Source of the DNA: Galaxea fascicularis
Lineage: Eukaryota > Cnidaria > Anthozoa > Scleractinia > Euphylliidae
Direction: 5' to 3'
Assembly (NCBI GenBank): GCA_948470475.1
Contig: OX419345.1
Span: 2,982,001 to 3,046,000, forward strand
Length of the DNA stretch: 64,000 nt
Positions 38,441 to 53,159 of the stretch are shown piece by piece; the stretch's first letter is position 1, and every line of letters starts with the position of its first letter. The notes beneath the pieces were generated by a model that was not told the DNA's origin, made no database searches, and was given only the letters and a program-made list of their open reading frames with translations. The position numbers and the translations under genes are program-made.

Positions 38441-41400
38441 CACAGCTCAAATAAGAATAGAAATCATGTTTTCGGAGTTCTTGGAAGCATTTGCAGATGA
38501 TTTCTAGGTTCCTTTTTGAAGTAGGCAAAGTTTAAGCCAAATTCAAAATTTGACTCAAAAGCATGTGGTCCCCCCTTTGGGTTTTGGTCAAAATTTCAAC
38601 TTTGCTAAAATCTTGCACACAGCTCAAATAAGAATAGAAATCATGTTTTCGGAGTTCTTGGAAGCATTTGCAGATGATTTCTAGGTTCCTTTTTGAAGTA
38701 GGCAAAGTTTAAGCCAAATTCAAAATTTGACTCAAAAGCATGTGGGTCCCCCTTTGGGTTTTGGTCAAAATTTCAACTTTGCTAAAATCTTGCACACAGC
38801 TCAAATAAGAATAGAAATCATGTTTTCGGAGTTCTTGGAAGCATTTGCAGATGATTTCTAGGTTCCTTTTTGAAGTAGGCAAAGTTTAAGCCAAATTCCA
38901 AATTTGACTCAAAAGCATGTGGTCCCCCCTTTGGGTTTTGGTCAAAATTTCAACTTTGCTAAAATCTTGCACACAGCTCAAATAAGAATAGAAATCATGT
39001 TTTCGGAGTTCTTGGAAGCATTTGCAGATGATTTCTAGGTTCCTTTTTGAAGTAGGCAAAGTTTAAGCCAAATTCAAAATTTGACTCAAAAGCATGTGGT
39101 CCCCCCTTTGGGTTTTGGTCAAAATTTCAACTTTGCTAAAATCTTGCACACAGCTCAAATAAGAATAGAAATCATGTTTTCGGAGTTCTTGGAAGCATTT
39201 GCAGATGATATCTAGGTTCCTTTTTGAAGTAGGCAAAGTTTAAGCCAAATTCAAAATTTGACTCAAAAGCATGTGGTCCCCCCTTTGGGTTTTGGTCAAA
39301 ATTTCAACTTTGCTAAAATCTTGCACACAGCTCAAATAAGAATAGAAATCATGTTTTCGGAGTTCTTGGAAGCATTTGCAGATGATTTCTAGGTTCCTTT
39401 TTGAAGTAGGCAAAGTTTAAGCCAAATTCAAAATTTGACTCAAAAGCATGTGGTCCCCCCTTTGGGTTTTGGTCAAAATTTCAACTTTGCTAAAATCTTG
39501 CACACAGCTCAAATAAGAATAGAAATCATGTTTTCGGAGTTCTTGGAAGCATTTGCAGATGATTTCTAGGTTCCTTTTTGAAGTAGGCAAAGTTTAAGCC
39601 AAATTCAAAATTTGACTCAAAAGCATGTGGTCCCCCCTTTGGGTTTTGGTCAAAATTTCAACTTTGCTAAAATCTTGCACACAGCTCAAATAAGAATAGA
39701 AATCATGTTTTCGGAGTTCTTGGAAGCATTTGCAGATGATTTCTAGGTTCCTTTTTGAAGTAGGCAAAGTTTAAGCCAAATTCAAACTTTGACTCAAAAG
39801 CATGTGGTCCCCCCTTTGGGTTTTGGTCAAAATTTCAACTTTGCTAAAATCTTGCACACAGCTCAAATAAGAATAGAAATCATGTTTTCGGAGTTCTTGG
39901 AAGCATTTGCAGATGATTTCTAGGTTCCTTTTTGAAGTAGGCAAAGTTTAAGCCAAATTCAAAATTTGACTCAAAAGCATGTGGGTCCCCCTTTGGGTTT
40001 TGGTCAAAATTTCAACTTTGCTAAAATCTTGCACACAGCTCAAATAAGAATAGAAATCATGTTTTCGGAGTTCTTGGAAGCATTTGCAGATGATTTCTAG
40101 GTTCCTTTTTGAAGTAGGCAAAGTTTAAGCCAAATTCAAAATTTGACTCAAAAGCATGTGGTCCCCCCTTTGGGTTTTGGTCAAAATTTCAACTTTGCTA
40201 AAATCTTGCACACAGCTCAAATAAGAATAGAAATCATGTTTTCGGAGTTGTTGGAAGCATTTGCAGATGATTTCTAGGTTCCTTTTTGAAGTAGGCAAAG
40301 TTTAAGCCAAATTCAAAATTTGACTCAAAAGCATGTGGTCCCCCCTTTGGGTTTTGGTCAAAATTTCAACTTTGCTAAAATCTTGCACACAGCTCAAATA
40401 AGAATAGAAATCATGTTTTCGGAGTTCTTGGAAGCATTTGCAGATGATTTCTAGGTTCCTTTTTGAAGTAGGCAAAGTTTAAGCCAAATTCAAAATTTGA
40501 CTCAAAAGCATGTGGGTCCCCCTTTGGGTTTTGGTCAAAATTTCAACTTTGCTAAAATCTTGCACACAGCTCAAATAAGAATAGAAATCATGTTTTCGGA
40601 GTTCTTGGAAGCATTTGCAGATGATTTCTAGGTTCCTTTTTGAAGTAGGCAAAGTTTAAGCCAAATTCAAAATTTGACTCAAAAGCATGTGGTCCCCCCT
40701 TTGGGTTTTGGTCAAAATTTCAACTTTGCTAAAGTCTTGCACACAGCTCAAATAAGAATAGAAATCATGTTTTCGGAGTTCTTGGAAACATTTGCAGATG
40801 ATTTCTAGGTTCCTTTTTGAAGTAGGCAAAGTTTAAGCCAAATTCCAAATTTGACTCAAAAGCATGTGGTCCCCCCTTTGGGTTTTGGTCAAAATTTCAA
40901 CTTTGCTAAAATCTTGCACACAGCTCAAATAAGAATAGAAATCATGTTTTCGGAGTTCTTGGAAGCATTTGCAGATGATTTCTAGGTTCCTTTTTAAAGT
41001 AGGCAAAGTTTAAGCCAAATTCAAAATTTGACTCAAAAGCATGTGGTCCCCCCTTTGGGTTTTGGTCAAAATTTCAACTTTGCTAAAATCTTGCACACAG
41101 CTCAAATAAGAATAGAAATCATGTTTTCGGAGTTCTTGGAAGCATTTGCAGATGATATCTAGGTTCCTTTTTGAAGTAGGCAAAGTTTAAGCCAAATTCA
41201 AAATTTGACTCAAAAGCATGTGGTCCCCCCTTTGGGTTTTGGTCAAAATTTCAACTTTGCTAAAATCTTGCACACAGCTCAAATAAGAATAGAAATCATG
41301 TTTTCGGAGTTCTTGGAAACATTTGCAGGTGATTTCTAGGTTCCTTTTTGAAGTAGGCAAAGTTTAAGCCAAATTCAAAATTTGACTCAAAAGCATGTGG

Positions 41401-44400
41401 TCCCCCGTTTGGGTTTTGGTCAAAATTTCGACTTTGCTAAAATCTTGCACACAGCTCAAATAAGAATAGAAATCATGTTTTCGGAGTTCTTGGAAGCATT
41501 TGCAGATGATTTCTAGGTTCCTTTTTGAAGTAGGCAAAGTTTAAGCCAAATTCAAAATTTGACTCAAAAGCATGTGGTCCCCCCTTTGGGTTTTGGTCAA
41601 AATTTGAACTTTGCTAAAATCTTGCACACAGCTCAAATAAGAATAGAAAACATGTTTTCGGAGTTCTTGGAAGCATTTGCAGATGATTTCTAGGTACCTT
41701 TTTGAAGTAGGCAAAGTTTAAGCCAAATTCAAAATTTGACTCAAAAGCATGTGGTCCCCCCTTTGGGTTTTGGTCAAAATTTCAACTTTGCTAAACTCTT
41801 GCACACAGCTCAAATAAGAATAGAAATCATGTTTTCGGAGTTCTTGGAAGCATTTGCAGATGATTTCTAGGTTCCTTTTTGAAGTAGGCAAAGTTTAAGC
41901 CAAATTACAAATTTGACTCAAAAGCATGTGGGTCCCCCTTTGGGTTTTGGTCAAAATTTCAACTTTGCTAAAATCTTGCACACAGCTCAAATAAGAATAG
42001 AAATCATGTTTTCGGAGTTCTTGGAAGCATTTGCAGATGATTTCTAGGTTCCTTTTTGAAGTAGGCAAAGTTTAAGCCAAATTCAAAATTTGACTCAAAA
42101 GCATGTGGGTCCCCCTTTGGGTTTTGGTCAAAATTTCAACTTTGCTAAAATCTTGCACACAGCTCAAATAAGAATAGAAATCATGTTTTCGGAGTTCTTG
42201 GAAGCATTTGCAGATGATATCTAGGTTCCTTTTTGAAGTAGGCAAAGTTTAAGCCAAATTCAAAATTTGACTCAAAAGCATGTGGTCCCCCCTTTGGGTT
42301 TTGGTCAAAATTTAAACTTTGCTAAAATCTTGCACACAGCTCAAATAAGAATAGAAATCATGTTTTCGGAGTTCTTGGAAACATTTGCAGGTGATTTCTA
42401 GGTTCCTTTTTGAAGTAGGCAAAGTTTAAGCCAAATTCCAAATTTGACTCAAAAGCATGTGGTCCCCTCTTTGGGTTTTGGTCAAAATTTCAACTTTGCT
42501 AAAATCTTGCACACAGCTCAAATAAGAATAGAAATCATGTTTTCGGAGTTCTTGGAAGCATTTGCAGATGATTTCTAGGTTCCTTTTTGAAGTAGGCAAA
42601 GTTTAAGCCAAATTCAAAATTTGACTCAAAAGCATGTGGTCCCCCCTTTGGGTTTTGGTCAAAATTTCAACTTTGCTAAAATCTTGCACACAGCTCAAAT
42701 AAGAATAGAAATCATGTTTTCGGAGTTCTTGGAAGCATTTGCAGATGATATCTAGGTTCCTTTTTGAAGTAGGCAAAGTTTAAGCCAAATTCAAAATTTG
42801 ACTCAAAAGCATGTGGTCCCCCCTTTGGGTTTTGGTCAAAATTTCAACTTTGCTAAAATCTTGCACACAGCTCAAATAAGAATAGAAATCATGTTTTCGA
42901 AGTTCTTGGAAGCATTTGCAGATGATATCTAGGTTCCTTTTTGAAGTAGGCAAAGTTTAAGCCAAATTCAAAATTTGACTCAAAAGCATGTGGTCCCCCC
43001 TTTGGGTTTTGGTCAAAATTTCAACTTTGCTAAAATCTTGCACACAGCTCAAATAAGAATAGAAATCATGTTTTCGGAGTTCTTGGAAGCATTTGCAGAT
43101 GATTTCTAGGTTCCTTTTTGAAGTAGGCAAAGTTTAAGCCAAATTCAAAATTTGACTCAAAAGCATGTGGTCCCCCCTTTGGGTTTTGGTCAAAATTTCA
43201 ACTTTGCTAAAATCTTGCACACAGCTCAAATAAGAATAGAAATCATGTTTTCGGAGTTCTTGGAAGCATTTGCAGATGATTTCTAGGTTCCTTTTTGAAG
43301 TAGGCAAAGTTTAAGCCAAATTCAAAATTTGACTCAAAAGCATGTGGTCCCCCCTTTGGGTTTTGGTCAAAATTTCAACTTTGCTAAAATCTTGCACACA
43401 GCTCAAATAAGAATAGAAATCATGTTTTCGGAGTTCTTGGAAGCATTTGCAGATGATATCTAGGTTCCTTTTTGAAGTAGGCAAAGTTTAAGCCAAATTC
43501 AAAATTTGACTCAAAAGCATGTGGTCCCCCCTTTGGGTTTTGGTCAAAATTTCAACTTTGCTAAAATCTTGCACACAGCTCAAATAAGAATAGAAATCAT
43601 GTTTTCGGAGTTCTTGGAAGCATTTGCAGATGATTTCTAGGTTCCTTTTTGAAGTAGGCAAAGTTTAAGCCAAATTCAAAATTTGACTCAAAAGCATGTG
43701 GTCCCCCCTTTGGGTTTTGGTCAAAATTTCGACTTTGCTAAAATCTTGCACACAGCTCAAATAAGAATAGAAATCATGTTTTCGGAGTTCTTGGAAGCAT
43801 TTGCAGATGATTTCTAGGTTCCTTTTTGAAGTAGGCAAAGTTTAAGCCAAATTCAAAATTTGACTCAAAAGCATGTGGTCCCCCCTGTGGGTTTTGGTCA
43901 AAATTTCAACTTTGCTAAACTCTTGCACACAGCTCAAATAAGAATAGAAATCATGTTTTCGGAGTTCTTGGAAGCATTTGCAGATGATATCTAGGTTCCT
44001 TTTTGAAGTAGGCAAAGTTTAAGCCAAATTCAAAATTTGACTCAAAAGCATGTGGTCCCCCCTTTGGGTTTTGGTCAAAATTTCAACTTTGCTAAAATCT
44101 TGCACACAGCTCAAATAAGAATAGAAATCATGTTTTCGAAGTTCTTGGAAGCATTTGCAGATGATATCTAGGTTCCTTTTTGAAGTAGGCAAAGTTTAAG
44201 CCAAATTCAAAATTTGACTCAAAAGCATGTGGTCCCCCCTTTGGGTTTTGGTCAAAATTTCAACTTTGCTAACATCTTGCACACAGCTCAAATAAGAATA
44301 GAAATCATGTTTTCGGAGTTCTTGGAAGCATTTGCAGATGATTTCTAGGTTCCTTTTTGAAGTAGGCAAAGTTTAAGCCAAATTCAAAATTTGACTCAAA

Positions 44401-47400
44401 AGCATGTGGTCCCCCCTTTGGGTTTTGGTCAAAATTTCAACTTTGCTAAAATCTTGCACACAGCTCAAATAAGAATAGAAATCATGTTTTCGGAGTTCTT
44501 GGAAGCATTTGCAGATGATTTCTAGGTTCCTTTTTGAAGTAGGCAAAGTTTAAGCCAAATTCAAAATTTGACTCAAAAGCATGTGGTCCCCCCTTTGGGT
44601 TTTGGTCAAAATTTCAACTTTGCTAAAATCTTGCACACAGCTCAAATAAGAATAGAAATCATGTTTTCGGAGTTCTTGGAAGCATTTGCAGATGATTTCT
44701 AGGTTCCTTTTTGAAGTAGGCAAAGTTTAAGCCAAATTCAAAATTTGACTCAAAAGCATGTGGTCCCCCCTTTGGGTTTTGGTCAAAATTTCAACTTTGC
44801 TAAAATCTTGCACACAGCTCAAATAAGAATAGAAATCATGTTTTCGGAGTTCTTGGAAGCATTTGCAGATGATTTCTAGGTTCCTTTTTGAAGTAGGCAA
44901 AGTTTAAGCCAAATTCAAAATTTGACTCAAAAGCATGTGGTCCCCCCTTTGGGTTTTGGTCAAAATTTCAACTTTGCTAAAATCTTGCACACAGCTCAAA
45001 TAAGAATAGAAATCATGTTTTCGGAGTTCTTGGAAGCATTTGCAGATGATTTCTAGGTTCCTTTTTGAAGTAGGCAAAGTTTAAGCCAAATTCAAAATTT
45101 GACTCAAAAGCATGTGGTCCCCCCTTTGGGTTTTGGTCAAAATTTCAACTTTGCTAAAATCTTGCACACAGCTCAAATAAGAATAGAAATCATGTTTTCG
45201 GAGTTCTTGGAAGCATTTGCAGATGATTTCTAGGTTCCTTTTTGAAGTAGGCAAAGTTTAAGCCAAATTCAAAATTTGACTCAAAAGCATGTGGGTCCCC
45301 CTTTGGGTTTTGGTCAAAATTTCAACTTTGCTAAAATCTTGCACACAGCTCAAATAAGAATAGAAATCATGTTTTCGGAGTTCTTGGAAGCATTTGCAGA
45401 TGATTTCTAGGTTCCTTTTTGAAGTAGGCAAAGTTTAAGCCAAATTCCAAATTTGACTCAAAAGCATGTGGTCCCCCCTTTGGGTTTTGGTCAAAATTTC
45501 AACTTTGCTAAAATCTTGCACACAGCTCAAATAAGAATAGAAATCATGTTTTCGGAGTTCTTGGAAGCATTTGCAGATGATTTCTAGGTTCCTTTTTGAA
45601 GTAGGCAAAGTTTAAGCCAAATTCAAAATTTGACTCAAAAGCATGTGGGTCCCCCTTTGGGTTTTGGTCAAAATTTCAACTTTGCTAAAATCTTGCACAC
45701 GGCTCAAATAAGAATAGAAATCATGTTTTCGGAGTTCTTGGAAGCATTTGCAGATGATTTCTAGGTTCCTTTTTGAAGTAGGCAAAGTTTAAGCCAAATT
45801 CCAAATTTGACTCAAAAGCATGTGGTCCCCCCTTTGGGTTTTGGTCAAAATTTCAACTTTGCTAAAATCTTGCACACAGCTCAAATAAGAATAGAAATCA
45901 TGTTTTCGGAGTTCTTGGAAGCATTTGCAGATGATTTCTAGGTTCCTTTTTGAAGTAGGCAAAGTTTAAGCCAAATTCCAAATTTGACTCAAAAGCATGT
46001 GGTCCCCCCTTTGGGTTTTGGTCAAAATTTCAACTTTGCTAAAATCTTGCACACAGCTCAAATAAGAATAGAAATCATGTTTTCGGAGTTCTTGGAAGCA
46101 TTTGCAGATGATTTCTAGGTTCCTTTTTGAAGTAGGCAAAGTTTAAGCCAAATTCCAAATTTGACTCAAAAGCATGTGGTCCCCCCTTCGGGTTTTGGTC
46201 AAAATTTGAACTTTGCTAAAATCTTGCACACAGCTCAAATAAGAATAGAAAACATGTTTTCGGAGTTCTTGGAAGCATTTGCAGATGATTTCTAGGTTCC
46301 TTTTTGAAGTAGGCAAAGTTTAAGCCAAATTCAAAATTTGACTCAAAAGCATGTGGGTCCCCCTTTGGGTTTTGGTCAAAATTTCAACTTTGCTAAAATC
46401 TTGCACACAGCTCAAATAAGAATAGAAATCATGTTTTCGGAGTTCTTGGAAGCATTTGCAGATGATTTCTAGGTTCCTTTTTGAAGTAGGCAAAGTTTAA
46501 GCCAAATTCAAAATTTGACTCAAAAGCATGTGGGTCCCCCTTTGGGTTTTGGTCAAAATTTCAACTTTGCTAAAATCTTGCACACAGCTCAAATAAGAAT
46601 AGAAATCATGTTTTCGGAGTTCTTGGAAGCATTTGCAGATGATATCTAGGTTCCTTTTTGAAGTAGGCAAAGTTTAAGCCAAATTCAAAATTTGACTCAA
46701 AAGCATGTGGTCCCCCCTTTGGGTTTTGGTCAAAATTTCAACTTTGCTAAAATCTTGCACACAGCTCAAATAAGAATAGAAATCATGTTTTCGGAGTTCT
46801 TGGAAACATTTGCAGGTGATTTCTAGGTTCCTTTTTGAAGTAGGCAAAGTTTAAGCCAAATTCAAAATTTGACTCAAAAGCATGTGGTCCCCCCTTTGGG
46901 TTTTGGTCAAAATTTCAACTTTGCTAAAATCTTGCACACAGCTCAAATAAGAATAGAAATCATGTTTTCGGAGTTCTTGGAAGCATTTGCAGATGGTTTC
47001 TAGGTTCCTTTTTGAAGTAGGCAAAGTTTAAGCCAAATTCAAAATTTGACTCAAAAGCATGTGGTCCCCCTTTGGGTTTTGGTCAAAATTTCAACTTTGC
47101 TAAAATCTTGCACACAGCTCAAATAAGAATAGAAATCATGTTTTCGGAGTTCTTGGAAGCATTTGCAGATGATTTCTAGGTTCCTTTTTGAAGTAGGCAA
47201 AGTTTAAGCCAAATTCAAAATTTGACTCAAAAGCATGTGGGTCCCCCTTTGGGTTTTGGTCAAAATTTCAACTTTGCTAAAATCTTGCACACAGCTCAAA
47301 TAAGAATAGAAATCATGTTTTCGGAGTTCTTGGAAGCATTTGCAGATGATTTCTAGGTTCCTTTTTGAAGTAGGCAAAGTTTAAGCCAAATTCCAAATTT

Positions 47401-50400
47401 GACTCAAAAGCATGTGGTCCCCCCTTTGGGTTTTGGTCAAAATTTCAACTTTGCTAAAATCTTGCACACAGCTCAAATAAGAATAGAAATCATGTTTTCG
47501 GAGTTCTTGGAAGCATTTGCAGATGGTTTCTAGGTTCCTTTTTGAAGTAGGCAAAGTTTAAGCCAAATTCAAAATTTGACTCAAAAGCATGTGGTCCCCC
47601 CTTTGGGTTTTGGTCAAAATTTCAACTTTGCTAAAATCTTGCACACAGCTCAAATAAGAATAGAAATCATGTTTTCGGAGTTCTTGGAAGCATTTGCAGA
47701 TGATTTCTAGGTTCCTTTTTGAAGTAGGCAAAGTTTAAGCCAAATTCCAAATTTGACTCAAAAGCATGTGGTCCCCCCTTTGGGTTTTGGTCAAAATTTC
47801 AACTTTGCTAAAATCTTGCACACAGCTCAAATAAGAATAGAAATCATGTTTTCGGAGTTCTTGGAAGCATTTGCAGATGATTTCTAGGTTCCTTTTTGAA
47901 GTAGGCAAAGTTTAAGCCAAATTCCAAATTTGACTCAAAAGCATGTGGTCCCCCCTTTGGGTTTTGGTCAAAATTTCAACTTTGCTAAAATCTTGCACAC
48001 AGCTCAAATAAGAATAGAAATCATGTTTTCGGAGTTCTTGGAAGCATTTGCAGATGATTTCTAGGTTCCTTTTTGAAGTAGGCAAAGTTTAAGCCAAATT
48101 CCAAATTTGACTCAAAAGCATGTGGTCCCCCCTTTGGGTTTTGGTCAAAATTTCAACTTTGCTAAAATCTTGCACACAGCTCAAATAAGAATAGAAATCA
48201 TGTTTTCGGAGTTCTTGGAAGCATTTGCAGATGATTTCTAGGTTCCTTTTTGAAGTAGGCAAAGTTTAAGCCAAATTCAAAATTTGACTCAAAAGCATGT
48301 GGTCCCCCCTTTGGGTTTTGGTCAAAATTTCAACTTTGCTAAAATCTTGCACACAGCTCAAATAAGAATAGAAATCATGTTTTCGGAGTTCTTGGAAGCA
48401 TTTGCAGATGATTTCTAGGTTCCTTTTTGAAGTAGGCAAAGTTTAAGCCAAATTCAAAATTTGACTCAAAAGCATGTGGGTCCCCCTTTGGGTTTTGGTC
48501 AAAATTTCAACTTTGCTAAAATCTTGCACACAGCTCAAATAAGAATAGAAATCATGTTTTCGGAGTTCTTGGAAGCATTTGCAGATGATATCTAGGTTCC
48601 TTTTTGAAGTAGGCAAAGTTTAAGCCAAATTCAAAATTTGACTCAAAAGCATGTGGTCCCCCCTTTGGGTTTTGGTCAAAATTTCAACTTTGCTAAAATC
48701 TTGCACACAGCTCAAATAAGAATAGAAATCATGTTTTCGGAGTTCTTGGAAACATTTGCAGGTGATTTCTAGGTTCCTTTTTGAAGTAGGCAAAGTTTAA
48801 GCCAAATTCAAAATTTGACTCAAAAGCATGTGGTCCCCCCTTTGGGTTTTGGTCAAAATTTCAACTTTGCTAAAATCTTGCACACAGCTCAAATAAGAAT
48901 AGAAATCATGTTTTCGGAGTTCTTGGAAGCATTTGCAGATGGTTTCTAGGTTCCTTTTTGAAGTAGGCAAAGTTTAAGCCAAATTCAAAATTTGACTCAA
49001 AAGCATGTGGTCCCCCCTTTGGGTTTTGGTCAAAATTTCAACTTTGCTAAAATCTTGCACACAGCTCAAATAAGAATAGAAATCATGTTTTCGGAGTTCT
49101 TGGAAACATTTGCAGGTGATTTCTAGGTTCCTTTTTGAAGTAGGCAAAGTTTAAGCCAAATTCCAAATTTGACTCAAAAGCATGTGGTCCCCCCTTTGGG
49201 TTTTGGTCAAAATTTCAACTTTGCTAAAATCTTGCACACAGCTCAAATAAGAATAGAAATCATGTTTTCGGAGTTCTTGGAAGCATTTGCAGATGATTTC
49301 TAGGTTCCTTTTTGAAGTAGGCAAAGTTTAAGCCAAATTCAAAATTTGACTCAAAAGCATGTGGGTCCCCCTTTGGGTTTTGGTCAAAATTTCAACTTTG
49401 CTAAAATCTTGCACACGGCTCAAATAAGAATAGAAATCATGTTTTCGGAGTTCTTGGAAGCATTTGCAGATGATTTCTAGGTTCCTTTTTGAAGTAGGCA
49501 AAGTTTAAGCCAAATTCCAAATTTGACTCAAAAGCATGTGGTCCCCCCTTTGGGTTTTGGTCAAAATTTCAACTTTGCTAAAATCTTGCACACAGCTCAA
49601 ATAAGAATAGAAATCATGTTTTCGGAGTTCTTGGAAGCATTTGCAGATGATTTCTAGGTTCCTTTTTGAAGTAGGCAAAGTTTAAGCCAAATTCCAAATT
49701 TGACTCAAAAGCATGTGGTCCCCCCTTTGGGTTTTGGTCAAAATTTCAACTTTGCTAAAATCTTGCACACAGCTCAAATAAGAATAGAAATCATGTTTTC
49801 GGAGTTCTTGGAAGCATTTGCAGATGATTTCTAGGTTCCTTTTTGAAGTAGGCAAAGTTTAAGCCAAATTCCAAATTTGACTCAAAAGCATGTGGTCCCC
49901 CCTTTGGGTTTTGGTCAAAATTTCAACTTTGCTAAAATCTTGCACACAGCTCAAATAAGAATAGAAATCATGTTTTCGGAGTTCTTGGAAGCATTTGCAG
50001 ATGATTTCTAGGTTCCTTTTTGAAGTAGGCAAAGTTTAAGCCAAATTCCAAATTTGACTCAAAAGCATGTGGTCCCCCCTTTGGGTTTTGGTCAAAATTT
50101 CAACTTTGCTAAAATCTTGCACACAGCTCAAATAAGAATAGAAATCATGTTTTCGGAGTTCTTGGAAGCATTTGCAGATGATTTCTAGGTTCCTTTTTGA
50201 AGTAGGCAAAGTTTAAGCCAAATTCAAAATTTGACTCAAAAGCATGTGGTCCCCCCTTTGGGTTTTGGTCAAAATTTCAACTTTGCTAAAATCTTGCACA
50301 CAGCTCAAATAAGAATAGAAATCATGTTTTCGGAGTTCTTGGAAGCATTTGCAGATGATTTCTAGGTTCCTTTTTGAAGTAGGCAAAGTTTAAGCCAAAT

Positions 50401-53159
50401 TCAAAATTTGACTCAAAAGCATGTGGGTCCCCCTTTGGGTTTTGGTCAAAATTTCAACTTTGCTAAAATCTTGCACACAGCTCAAATAAGAATAGAAATC
50501 ATGTTTTCGGAGTTCTTGGAAGCATTTGCAGATGATTTCTAGGTTCCTTTTTGAAGTAGGCAAAGTTTAAGCCAAATTCCAAATTTGACTCAAAAGCATG
50601 TGGTCCCCCCTTTGGGTTTTGGTCAAAATTTCAACTTTGCTAAAATCTTGCACACAGCTCAAATAAGAATAGAAAACATGTTTTCGGAGTTCTTGGAAGC
50701 ATTTTCAGATGATTTCTAGGTTCCTTTTTGAAGTAGGCAAAGTTTAAGCCAAATTCCAAATTTGACTCAAAAGCATGTGGGTCACCCTTTGGGTTTTGGT
50801 CAAAATTTCAACTTTGCTAAACTCTTGCACACAGCTCAAATAAGAATAGAAATCATGTTTTCGGAGTTCTTGGAAGCATTTGCAGATGATTTCTAGGTTC
50901 CTTTTTGAAGTAGGCAAAGTTTAAGCCAAATTCAAAATTTGACTCAAAAGCATGTGGGTCCCCCTTTGGGTTTTGGTCAAAATTTCAACTTTGCTAAAAT
51001 CTTGCACACAGCTCAAATAAGAATAGAAATCATGTTTTCGGAGTTCTTGGAAGCATTTGCAGATGATTTCTAGGTTCCTTTTTGAAGTAGGCAAAGTTTA
51101 AGCCAAATTCCAAATTTGACTCAAAAGCATGTGGTCCCCCCTTTGGGTTTTGGTCAAAATTTCAACTTTGCTAAAATCTTGCACACAGCTCAAATAAGAA
51201 TAGAAATCATGTTTTCGGAGTTCTTGGAAGCATTTGCAGATGATATCTAGGTTCCTTTTTGAAGTAGGCAAAGTTTAAGCCAAATTCAAAATTTGACTCA
51301 AAAGCATGTGGTCCCCCCTTTGGGTTTTGGTCAAAATTTCAACTTTGCTAAAATCTTGCACACAGCTCAAATAAGAATAGAAATCATGTTTTCGGAGTTC
51401 TTGGAAACATTTGCAGGTGATTTCTAGGTTCCTTTTTGAAGTAGGCAAAGTTTAAGCCAAATTCAAAATTTGACTCAAAAGCATGTGGTCCCCCCTTTGG
51501 GTTTTGGTCAAAATTTCAACTTTGCTAAAATCTTGCACACAGCTCAAATAAGAATAGAAATCATGTTTTCGGAGTTCTTGGAAACATTTGCAGATGATTT
51601 CTAGGTTCCTTTTTGAAGTAGGCAAAGTTTAAGCCAAATTCCAAATTTGACTCAAAAGCATGTGGTCCCCCCTTTGGGTTTTGGTCAAAATTTCAACTTT
51701 GCTAAAATCTTGCACACAGCTCAAATAAGAATAGAAATCATGTTTTCGGAGTTCTTGGAAGCATTTGCAGATGATATCTAGGTTCCTTTTTGAAGTAGGC
51801 AAAGTTTAAGCCAAATTCAAAATTTGACTCAAAAGCATGTGGTCCCCCCTTTGGGTTTTGGTCAAAATTTCAACTTTGCTAAAATCTTGCACACAGCTCA
51901 AATAAGAATAGAAATCATGTTTTCGGAGTTCTTGGAAACATTTGCAGGTGATTTCTAGGTTCCTTTTTGAAGTAGGCAAAGTTTAAGCCAAATTCCAAAT
52001 TTGACTCAAAAGCATGTGGTCCCCCCTTTGGGTTTTGGTCAAAATTTCAACTTTGCTAAAATCTTGCACACAGCTCAAATAAGAATAGAAATCATGTTTT
52101 CGGAGTTCTTGGAAGCATTTGCAGATGATATCTAGGTTCCTTTTTGAAGTAGGCAAAGTTTAAGCCAAATTCCAAATTTGACTCAAAAGCATGTGGTCCC
52201 CCCTTTGGGTTTTGGTCAAAATTTCAACTTTGCTAAAATCTTGCACACAGCTCAAATAAGAATAGAAATCATGTTTTCGGAGTTCTTGGAAACATTTGCA
52301 GGTGATTTCTAGGTTCCTTTTTGAAGTAGGCAAAGTTTAAGCCAAATTCCAAATTTGACTCAAAAGCATGTGGTCCCCCCTTTGGGTTTTGGTCAAAATT
52401 TCAACTTTGCTAAAATCTTGCACACAGCTCAAATAAGAATAGAAATCATGTTTTCGGAGTTCTTGGAAGCATTTGCAGATGATTTCTAGGTTCCTTTTTG
52501 AAGTAGGCAAAGTTTAAGCCAAATTCAAAATTTGACTCAAAAGCATGTGGTCCCCCCTTTGGGTTTTGGTCAAAATTTCAACTTTGCTAAAATCTTGCAC
52601 ACAGCTCAAATAAGAATAGAAATCATGTTTTCGGAGTTCTTGGAAACATTTGCAGATGATTTCTAGGTTCCTTTTTGAAGTAGGCAAAGTTTAAGCCAAA
52701 TTCAAAATTTGACTCAAAAGCATGTGGTCCCCCCTTTGGGTTTTGGTCAAAATTTCAACTTTGCTAAAATCTTGCACACAGCTCAAATAAGAATAGAAAT
52801 CATGTTTTCGGAGTTCTTGGAAGCATTTGCAGATGATTTCTAGGTTCCTTTTTGAAGTAGGCAAAGTTTAAGCCAAATTCAAAATTTGACTCAAAAGCAT
52901 GTGGTCCCCCCTTTGGGTTTTGGTCAAAATTTCAACTTTGCTAAAATCTTGCACACAGCTCAAATAAGAATAGAAATCATGTTTTCGGAGTTCTTGGAAG
53001 CATTTGCAGATGATTTCTAGGTTCCTTTTTGAAGTAGGCAAAGTTTAAGCCAAATTCCAAATTTGACTCAAAAGCATGTGGTCCCCCCTTTGGGTTTTGG
53101 TCAAAATTTCAACTTTGCTAAAATCTTGCACACAGCTCTAATAAGAATAGAAATCATGT

